Part shown: positions 1 to 6,106 of the stretch, piece by piece
How positions within the stretch are numbered: position 1 is the stretch's first letter
Layout of the letters: each line of letters starts with the position of its first letter
NCBI GenBank assembly: GCA_016709145.1
Contig: JADJEK010000024.1
Span: 62,001-126,000 of the forward strand
Direction: 5' to 3'
Origin: Planctomycetota bacterium
GTDB taxonomy: Bacteria; Planctomycetota; B15-G4; JADJEK01
Length of the DNA stretch: 64,000 nucleotides
Notes under the pieces: generated by a model
What the model was told of the DNA's origin: nothing
Databases searched by the model: none
Seen by the model: the letters and a program-made list of their open reading frames with translations, nothing else
Made by a program: the position numbers and the translations under genes

Positions 1-2
1 AC

Positions 3-1565
3 GCTGCCGCCACCGATCGCTTCGGCGAACTGATCAAGCAGGTCTGGGATACGGAAGATCGTCTGCGCGAGCGACTCACGAAGCTGCAGGACGATCAAAG
101 GGCGACGGATGCGGGCGTCCAGGCCATGCAGCGGATGCTCGATCACGGGCTGAACTCGCTCGAGGATGTTCGGGAGTTCTATTGGGGCCAAGTCCGCAAG
201 CAGAAGGTGCTCTTCGAGCTGTGGAAGCAGCCGCACTTCGCGACGATGCTCGAACATCGCTTCGTTGGCCGTGCCGATCTGGTGCGGTCGGTCGTCGAGA
301 CGCTGACGTCCGGTTCGAAGGACGCGGTGCTTTTGTTCGGGGCCCCGGGGTTCGGCAAGTCGCGGTTGCTGCTCGCGATCGCCGAGGACGTCCGCCGTGC
401 GGGGATCGAAGTTGCGTTCATCCATCGCAGCATTCACGACCTGCGAGGCCAGCTGTCGAGGTTCGAGGGTCAACGGGGAACCGTCCTGCTCGTGTGGGAC
501 GACGTCCAAGAAACGAACGAGCGCGATGCGAAGTTCTTCTTCGAGCTCGACGACCCCTCGTTCGCGGCGCGTTACCCGCGATTCGTGCGCCTCGCTGCCA
601 CGTGGCCCGGACCTGCGGAGGCGTGGCGTGGGAAGTTCCACAGGGACGACTGGTTCCAGGCAATCGAAGTACCGAACCTCGAGCCCGACGAGGACGAGTG
701 GGTGCACTGGCTTGGTGTGGCGTCGTCGGCGTTGTCCGAGGCCGACCGTCGACAATTGGTGCAGAGGAGTGGCGCGAATCCGATGGTTCTGCTCGCAGCG
801 CTCTCCGAGCTGGGACGCGGGGTCGCGATCCGCGAGTTGACGACGCCCGACGAGATCCTGGCCCGTAGCTACGGCCGGCTGGTCGACAGCGTCCTCAACC
901 TCGCCCGCGATCATGAACTGCTTCGGGGGTTGCGCATCATTGCGGCGCTTGGCGCGATCGACCTCGCGAACGAGCACGTTCGGACACTGGTCGACGCGCG
1001 ACTGACCTCGGCATTGGATGCACTCGCCAGGTGTGGACTCGTGAGGGTCGTCGGGCAGCGCTGGGAACTGCAGCCGGACCACTTCGCACTCTGGGTACTC
1101 CGCAATGTCATCAGTGTCGGAGGTCACCTGTGGATCATGAGGGCGGTGGAAACGATTGCGGTCGAACTCGGACCGTTTGCTAGCGACTTCCTCGCTCGCA
1201 TCTGGTCGATCACCGCATCCGCCTTTTCGAAGGACGTGACAAGGCAATTGCGGGAGACGCTGTGGTCACACATTCGCGAGCTTGCGAAGCAATTCGACGA
1301 AGTGTCGGCAACTCGACTGGCACGCAGCATCGTGAACGCGACGGTCGGTGAGCCGTCGGCGGCGGAGTGCGCGCGTCTGGCGAACGAGATCGGGAAGCTG
1401 CGCGAGCGACACGACTCGGCGGAGATCGCGTTGGAACAGGCGAAGGGGCTGTTGAGCGCGACGGCCGGTGAGCCGTCGGCGGCGGCGTCGGCGGATCGGG
1501 CTGCGCGAGCGCACGCGGAAATCGCGTTGGAACAGGCATGGCGCTTCACAACGGACGGTCGGTGA
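3..1565 (+). CDS. STAND-type P-loop NTPase, 5'-truncated, frame broken in its C-terminal repeats
   Basis: The frame is open to the left edge, so the true start lies outside the window. A Walker A motif (GAPGFGKS, encoded at 339-362) follows a short VGR segment typical of AAA+/STAND ATPases. A Walker B-like LLVWDDVQ lies about 45 residues later. A helical, winged-helix-like region follows, and then the first two 40-residue repeats of a long array. STAND proteins are signalling ATPases in which C-terminal superhelical repeats sense a ligand; many act in antiviral defence or programmed cell death, but no effector domain is visible here. This frame stops at 1563-1565 because of an indel in the third repeat. 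The coding sense continues in other frames to 2882. STAND assignment is fairly sure; the biological role is inference. Confidence 0.75.
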   Translation, partial: AAATDRFGELIKQVWDTEDRLRERLTKLQDDQRATDAGVQAMQRMLDHGLNSLEDVREFYWGQVRKQKVLFELWKQPHFATMLEHRFVGRADLVRSVVETLTSGSKDAVLLFGAPGFGKSRLLLAIAEDVRRAGIEVAFIHRSIHDLRGQLSRFEGQRGTVLLVWDDVQETNERDAKFFFELDDPSFAARYPRFVRLAATWPGPAEAWRGKFHRDDWFQAIEVPNLEPDEDEWVHWLGVASSALSEADRRQLVQRSGANPMVLLAALSELGRGVAIRELTTPDEILARSYGRLVDSVLNLARDHELLRGLRIIAALGAIDLANEHVRTLVDARLTSALDALARCGLVRVVGQRWELQPDHFALWVLRNVISVGGHLWIMRAVETIAVELGPFASDFLARIWSITASAFSKDVTRQLRETLWSHIRELAKQFDEVSATRLARSIVNATVGEPSAAECARLANEIGKLRERHDSAEIALEQAKGLLSATAGEPSAAASADRAARAHAEIALEQAWRFTTDGR

Positions 1566-2835
1566 GCCGTCGCGGCGGCGCGCGTCTGGCGAACGAGATC
1601 GAAGCTGCGAGCGACACGACACGGCGGAGATCGGGCTGTGGCAGGCGAAGGCGCTGTACAACGCGACGGTCGGTGAGCCGTCGGCGGCGGAGTGCGCGCG
1701 TCTGGCGAACGAGATCGGGAAGCTGCGCGAGCGACACGACACGGCGGAGATCGCGTTGGCGCAGGCGCAGGCGCTGATGAACGCGACGGTCGGTGAGCCG
1801 TCGGCGGCGGAGCGCGCACGTCTGGCGAACGAGATCGGGAAGCTGCGCGAGCGACACGACACGGCGGAGATCGCGTTGGTACAGGCGAAGGCGCTGATGA
1901 ACGCGACGGTCGGTGAGCCGTCGGCGGCGGAGCGCGCACGTCTGGCGAACGAGATCGGGAAGCTGCGCGAGCGACACGACACGGCGGACATCGCGTTGGA
2001 ACAGGCGACGGCGCTGTTGAGCGCGACGGTCGGTGAGCCGTCGGCGGCGGAACGCGCGCGTCTGGCGCACGAGATTGGGAAGCTGCGCGAGCGACACGAC
2101 ACGGTGGAGATCGCGTTGCGGCAGGCGAAGGCGCTGAGCAACGCGACGGTCGTTGAGCCGTCGGCGGCGGAGTGCGCGCGTCTGGCGCGCGAGATCGGGA
2201 AGCTGTGCGAGCGATACGACACGGTGGAGATCGCGTTGGAGCAGGCGAAGGCGCTGTTGAGCGCGACGGTCGGTGAGCCGTCGGCGGCGGAGTGCGCGCG
2301 TCTGGCGAACGAGATCGGGAAGCTGCGCGAGCGACACGACACGGCGGAGATCGCGTTGGAACAGGCGATGGCGCTGATGACGCGACGGTCGGTGAGCCGT
2401 CGGCGGCGGACGGCGCACGTCTGGCGAACGAGATCGGGAAGCTGCGCGAGCGACACGACACGGCGGACATCGCGTTGGAACAGGCGACGGCGCTGATGAA
2501 CGCGACGGTCGTTGAGCCGTCGGCGGCGGAGCGCGCACGTCTGGCGAACGAGATCGGGAAGCTGCGCGAGCGACACGACACGGCGGACATCGCGTTGGAA
2601 CAGGCGACGGCGCTGATGAACGCGACGGTCGTTGAGCCGTCGGCGGCGGGGCGCGCGCGTCTGGCGAACGAGATCGGGAAGCTGCGCGAGCGACACGACA
2701 CGGCGGAGATCGCGTTGGAGCAGGCGAAGGCGCTGTACAACGCGACGGTCGGTGAGCCGTCGGCGGCGGAGAGCGCGCGTCTGGCGAACGAGATCGGGAA
2801 GCTGCGCGAGCGACACGACACGGCGGAGATCGCGG
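1336..2835 (+). repeat. Tandem array of 13 near-identical ~120-bp units encoding 40-residue TPR-like repeats
   Basis: The phrase acggtcggtgag (or a close variant) recurs with starts at 1341, 1461, 1555, 1666, 1786, 1906, 2026, 2146, 2266, 2385, 2505, 2625 and 2745. Spacing is 120 bp except for 94, 111 and 119 bp at three junctions. Each unit encodes about 40 residues with the core RLANEIGKLRERHDTAEIAL. Its spacing of small and hydrophobic residues resembles kinesin-light-chain-type TPRs. Units differ at only a few positions, mostly near the QAKAL(M/Y/L) segment. This points to recent expansion or homogenisation by recombination. Because 120 is a multiple of three and the units lack stops in several frames, long artefactual ORFs appear here on both strands. 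Confidence 0.93.
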
Positions 2836-2882
2836 AAGTTCACCAACGCGCGTTGGACGCCGCACGACGGCCCGACGCGTAG
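1566..2882 (+). pseudogene. Frameshifted C-terminal continuation of the STAND NTPase (repeat units 3-13)
   Basis: The repeat-coding frame moves to +1 relative to the upstream gene within units 2-3 (shortened by 26 and 9 bp). It stays there to about 2383, then returns to the original frame after a 1-bp loss in unit 10 (atgacgcg where other units read atgaacgcg). It ends at a stop at 2880-2882 after a non-repeat tail of about 15 residues. The three length changes total 36 bp, so start and end are in the same frame. That fits either a full-length gene with consensus errors in a hard-to-assemble array or a gene recently broken by slippage. The sequence alone does not decide between them. Confidence 0.6.
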
Positions 2883-2896
2883 TTGCCGCCCGACGC

Positions 2897-3556
2897 TCAC
2901 TCGCCCAACACGTCCTTGAGCGTTTCCCACAGATGCTCCGCGAGGATCTTCTGCCCCTCGGCCGTGGGGTGAATCCCGTCGGACTGGTTCAGCAGTCGCA
3001 TGCCGCCGACGCCTTCGAGCAGGAACGGGATGAAGAGTGCGTCGGCCTCGTCGGCGGCTTCTTCGAAGACGTCCTCGAACGCGCTCGTGAACGTCACGCC
3101 CATGTTCGGCGGCGACTTCATGCCGGCCAGGACGATGCGCGCGTCGGGGTTTTTCGCGCGCGTCGCTTCGGCGATCGCGATGAGGTTCGCCTTCACGGTG
3201 CGCGGGTCGACGCCGCGCAGGCCGTCGTTGCCGCCGAGCGCGATCAGCACCGCGTCGACTCCCGAGCGATACGCCCAGTCGAGTCGGCGCAATCCGCCCG
3301 CGGTCGTGTCGCCGGAAACTCCCGCGGCGATGACGCGCCACGGCAACCCGGCGTCGTCGATCTTCTGCTGCAGCAGAGCCGGATAAGCCTCGTCCGGATC
3401 GAGCCCGTACCCCGCGGTGATCGAGTCCCCGAGGCACACGAGCACCTTGCGCGCGGAGTCGTCGGACTCGCTGGACGTGGACAACTCGACGGCGTCGTCG
3501 CGGCCGCAACCGAACGAGGCGACGAGCAGCAGGAGAACACCGAGCACCGTGCGCAT
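2897..3556 (-). CDS. GDSL/SGNH arylesterase-like hydrolase (TesA-type), exported
   Basis: The protein is about 219 residues if started at the ATG at 3556; a GTG at 3574 would add six residues. A hydrophobic leader ending in a Cys suggests an exported, possibly lipid-anchored enzyme, although the residues before the Cys are not a canonical lipobox. Block I is LGDSITAGYG with the nucleophile Ser. Gly and Asn blocks follow (GVSGDTTAGG, ALGGNDGLRG), and a DGIHPTAEGQ block carries the catalytic Asp/His. Order and length match the TesA/arylesterase branch, which hydrolyses acyl esters or thioesters in the periplasm; the substrate is unknown. It is transcribed away from the acetyltransferase at 3661. 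Confidence 0.88.
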   Translation of the reverse strand: MRTVLGVLLLLVASFGCGRDDAVELSTSSESDDSARKVLVCLGDSITAGYGLDPDEAYPALLQQKIDDAGLPWRVIAAGVSGDTTAGGLRRLDWAYRSGVDAVLIALGGNDGLRGVDPRTVKANLIAIAEATRAKNPDARIVLAGMKSPPNMGVTFTSAFEDVFEEAADEADALFIPFLLEGVGGMRLLNQSDGIHPTAEGQKILAEHLWETLKDVLGE

Positions 3557-3584
3557 GGGCCGGACGATAGCCACACCCGACGAA

Positions 3585-3624
3585 GGGGTCAGCCCCTGAG
3601 CGATTGCGCACGGGGGCTGACCCC
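3585..3624. repeat. 12-bp perfect inverted repeat (REP-like palindrome) in a divergent intergenic region
   Basis: The arms ggggtcagcccc (3585-3596) and ggggctgacccc (3613-3624) are exact reverse complements separated by 16 nt. The site lies between two divergently transcribed genes, so it is not a terminator in the usual position. Its GGGG...CCCC layout resembles the other palindromes at 4225-5280. Confidence 0.6.
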
Positions 3625-3660
3625 ATACGCTGGCTCGCCGCTGCCGCTGGAGGTCGTCGT

Positions 3661-4263
3661 ATGGGGTCGCGCTCTGCTCTCGTCGTGCATCCGTTGACGC
3701 CGGCGCGGTGGGAGGACTTCGAGCGCCTGTTCGGCGCGAAGGGCGCTTGCAACGGCTGTTGGTGCATGTGGCCGCGGCTCGGCAGCGCGTACGCGCGCAC
3801 GAAGGGCTCGGCGAACAAGAACGCGATGCGCGCGATCGTCGATGCGCGCAAGGAGCCCGGCCTCCTCGGCTACCTCGACGGCGAACCGGTGGCGTGGATC
3901 GCGCTCGGGCCGCGCTCCGAGTACCCGCCGCTCGTGCGCTCGCGCGTCATGAAGTCGCTCGACGGGCGTGACGCGTGGGTCGTGATGTGCTTCTTCATCG
4001 CGAAGGAGGCGCGCGGCAAAGGCCTCACGAAGCGCCTGCTCGAAGCCGCGGCGAAGCATGCGAAGTCGAGGGGAGCGACGTTGCTCGAGGGCTTCCCGAA
4101 CGACGTCGACCCGGACCAACCGCCACCGTTCGTGTGGCAAGGTCTCGCGTCGAGCTTCGAGAAGGCGGGCTTCGTCGAGGTCGCGCGCCGCTCGAAGCGC
4201 CGGCCGTACCTGCGTCGCGAACTCGGGGACAGACGGGGGACAGGTGCGCCTCCGTCCCCGTAG
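3661..4263 (+). CDS. GNAT-family N-acetyltransferase
   Basis: About 200 residues from the ATG at 3661. An upstream in-frame TTG at 3604 lies inside the palindrome region and is less likely. An N-terminal Cys/Trp-rich stretch (CNGCWCMW) is typical of a small GNAT subgroup of unknown substrate. The acetyl-CoA-binding motif A is visible as EARGKGLTKRLLEAA after a VVMCFFI strand. The C-terminal FEKAGFVEVARR matches the last GNAT strand. The final ~12 codons and the stop lie inside a GGGGAC...GTCCCC palindrome, so the tail was probably set by insertion of that element. Confidence 0.85.
   Translation: MGSRSALVVHPLTPARWEDFERLFGAKGACNGCWCMWPRLGSAYARTKGSANKNAMRAIVDARKEPGLLGYLDGEPVAWIALGPRSEYPPLVRSRVMKSLDGRDAWVVMCFFIAKEARGKGLTKRLLEAAAKHAKSRGATLLEGFPNDVDPDQPPPFVWQGLASSFEKAGFVEVARRSKRRPYLRRELGDRRGTGAPPSP
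4225..4259. repeat. REP-like palindrome overlapping the 3' end of the acetyltransferase gene
   Basis: Terminal inverted ggggac and gtcccc enclose about 23 nt with a second ggggac-like block. It is related to the three 30-bp elements at 4278, 5210 and 5251, and it encodes the last residues of the acetyltransferase. Confidence 0.5.
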
Positions 4264-4277
4264 TTCTGCCCCGAAAA

Positions 4278-4307
4278 GGGGACAGTCCCCTCATCTGCTC
4301 TGTCCCC
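4278..4307 (-). repeat. 30-bp REP-like palindromic element, copy 1
   Basis: This is the reverse complement of the copies at 5210 and 5251 with one changed base in the centre (ggggacAgtcccc for ggggacGgtcccc). It carries outer ggggac/gtcccc arms and an inner palindrome. With the two right-hand copies it brackets the AlkD-like gene in inverted orientation. Confidence 0.8.
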
Positions 4308-4318
4308 GTTCGACTCCC

Positions 4319-5158
4319 TCAGCACCTCGTCCGCATCGACTCGCGCGAGCGCTCGTGCGCCGCCGGCGAATCGAAGCCCATCTTCGTCGAGTGGGCCCAC
4401 GTTTTCTCGATGTACGGCGTGGCGTCCGGCGTCTTGCACGCGGTGTCGCCGTGGTCGACCTGGACTTTGCCGATGCGCTTCGACGTCGCGATCGCGGCCT
4501 TGCGCAGCGCCTGATTGCGGCAGCCGATCTGGATCAGCGCGCCGTTCATCGCGCTGCGCTCGGCGTCGGTCACCGAGTGGATGGTTTTCTCGATCTGCGC
4601 GAGTCGATCCATGAACCACGCGTCGGGGATCGACTCGTCGCGAGCGGACATCACTCCCGCGAGGCACCAACCCATCGCGCGCAGCGCCGGGTCCGACGAC
4701 GCGAGCCACTCGCGGAGCTTCTTGCCGCCGTGCGGGCTCTCGGACGCGAGTGACGCGACGTAGAGATTGACGCCGCGCATGCGGTGCTCGCGCGCCCAGC
4801 GGTCGAGCGTCTCCGGCGTGATGCGCGCCGGATCCGCGATCTTCATCGCGAAGCAACGCGCGTCGAAGTTGCGGGTGTCCCACAACGCGAGCGCGAGGTC
4901 GTGATCGACGCGGACTCGCTTCTGCATCTTGAACAGCGTGCCGAACGCGACGCCGAACATCGGCTCCTCGGCGCCATGTCGCGCATACGTCTGCCGCGTC
5001 TTCGGCGAGCCGGCCGCCTCGAGCTCGCGCATGACTTGCGCGAGCGTCATGCGCTCGCCGACGGCGGCGGGTTTCGCCGCGGCCTTCTTGGGCGCGGCCT
5101 TCGCACTCGAACGACCCGAGGACTTGGCGGACTTCGTGGTGTTACGTGCGATAGCCAT
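4319..5158 (-). CDS. DNA alkylation repair (AlkD-like, HEAT-repeat) family protein
   Basis: 279 residues from the ATG at 5158. The first ~35 residues are Lys/Ala/Ser-rich, like a basic DNA-binding tail. The rest is predicted all-helical. The segments TYARHGAEEPMFGVAFGTL and ALWDTRNFDARCFAMKIAD match the helical-repeat organisation of the AlkC/AlkD-type family, whose characterised members excise alkylated bases by a HEAT-repeat fold. Whether this one is a glycosylase is unknown. The gene stands alone between REP-like elements. Family assignment is fairly confident; activity is inferred. Confidence 0.72.
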   Translation of the reverse strand: MAIARNTTKSAKSSGRSSAKAAPKKAAAKPAAVGERMTLAQVMRELEAAGSPKTRQTYARHGAEEPMFGVAFGTLFKMQKRVRVDHDLALALWDTRNFDARCFAMKIADPARITPETLDRWAREHRMRGVNLYVASLASESPHGGKKLREWLASSDPALRAMGWCLAGVMSARDESIPDAWFMDRLAQIEKTIHSVTDAERSAMNGALIQIGCRNQALRKAAIATSKRIGKVQVDHGDTACKTPDATPYIEKTWAHSTKMGFDSPAAHERSRESMRTRC

Positions 5159-5209
5159 GCCCGAAGCCTAACAAGCGCTCCGACACAGTCCCGCGCGCGC
5201 AAACCCAAA

Positions 5210-5239
5210 GGGGACAGAGCAGATGAGGGGACCGTCCCC
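5210..5239 (+). repeat. 30-bp REP-like palindromic element, copy 2
   Basis: Identical to the element at 5251-5280 and 11 bp from it, forming a direct pair. It lies in the 249-bp gap between the AlkD-like gene start and the ABC ATPase. Confidence 0.82.
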
Positions 5240-5250
5240 GCAGATGCAAA

Positions 5251-5280
5251 GGGGACAGAGCAGATGAGGGGACCGTCCCC
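5251..5280 (+). repeat. 30-bp REP-like palindromic element, copy 3
   Basis: Exact copy of 5210-5239. The inner ggggaccgtcccc is itself palindromic. Paired copies with a short spacer are how REP/BIME elements usually occur, but no RAYT transposase gene is present in the window. Confidence 0.82.
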
Positions 5281-5407
5281 GTTCACCCCCCAGACGCGAG
5301 CTCCGCTCGCGGTACGAAAAGCGAAGCGCCCCCGTTCCGTCCCGCGAAGTCCCGCCCAACCCCACCCCCTGCCCCCGGCCCGATCCACGGCTATCGTCTC
5401 GCGCCAT

Positions 5408-6106
5408 ATGTCTCTCCTAGCCGTCGACCACGTCACCCAGACCTACACCAGCGCCTCGCGCAGCCTCGACGTCCTCAAGGACGTCTCGTTCACCGTCGAG
5501 CCCGGCACGACCAACGCGATCGTCGGGCCCTCGGGCAGCGGCAAGACCACGTTGCTGTCGCTGTGCGCCGGCCTCGATCGCGCCACGCGCGGCCACGTGA
5601 TGTTCGCGGGCCACGACCTCGGTGCACTCGACGAGGACCAACTCGCCGCGTGGCGCTCGCGCGAAGTCGGCTTCGTGTTCCAGAGCTTCCGCCTGCTGCC
5701 GACGCTGACCGCGCTCGAGAACGTCATGACGACGCTCGAGCTGCGCGGCACTCCGGCGAAGGAAGCGCGCCGGCTCGCGGCCGAGCAACTCGAACAAGTC
5801 GGCCTGAAGGACCGCCTCGACCACCACGCGATCCAACTCTCCGGTGGCGAGCAGCAGCGCGTCGCGCTCGCGCGCGCGTTCGTGCATCGCCCGCGCATCC
5901 TGTTCGCCGACGAACCGACCGGCAACCTCGACGGCGCGACGAGTCGAGCCGTTGCCGATCTGCTGTTCGCGCTGCACGCGAACGCCGGCACGACGCTCGT
6001 CCTCGTCACGCACGACCTCGCGCTCGCACAGCGCACGAGTCGCATCCTCGAACTCGCCGACGGCCGCATCGCTCGCGATCGCGTCGTGGAAGTCGCCGCC
6101 TCATGA
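5408..6106 (+). CDS. ABC transporter ATP-binding protein, LolD/MacB/YbbA type
   Basis: 232 residues with every ABC ATPase landmark: Walker A GPSGSGKTTL, Q-loop FQSFRLLPTL, signature LSGGEQQRVALARAF, Walker B ILFADEPTGNLD and an H-loop in LVTHD. The EPTGNLD form is typical of the LolD/MacB/FtsE/YbbA group. These ATPases power FtsX-like permeases that act on lipoproteins or periplasmic substrates by mechanotransmission. The next gene starts in an ATGA overlap, so the pair is translationally coupled and forms one transporter. Confidence 0.93.
   Translation: MSLLAVDHVTQTYTSASRSLDVLKDVSFTVEPGTTNAIVGPSGSGKTTLLSLCAGLDRATRGHVMFAGHDLGALDEDQLAAWRSREVGFVFQSFRLLPTLTALENVMTTLELRGTPAKEARRLAAEQLEQVGLKDRLDHHAIQLSGGEQQRVALARAFVHRPRILFADEPTGNLDGATSRAVADLLFALHANAGTTLVLVTHDLALAQRTSRILELADGRIARDRVVEVAAS

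Noticed and set aside
1336..2835. CRISPR array
   Set aside because: Units are 120 bp with no variable spacers, they code for protein, and no cas genes are nearby.
3604..3660. N-terminal extension of the acetyltransferase from a TTG
   Set aside because: It starts between the arms of a palindrome and adds residues with no family match; the ATG at 3661 gives the usual length.
1124..3851. Several 440-860-residue ORFs on the minus strand across the repeat array
   Set aside because: They exist because 120-bp units lack stops in several frames; their products are Arg/Ser/Pro-rich repeats. The plus strand carries the sensible protein.
4319..5280. Composite transposon carrying the AlkD-like gene
   Set aside because: The flanking elements are only 30 bp, with no transposase or visible target-site duplications.
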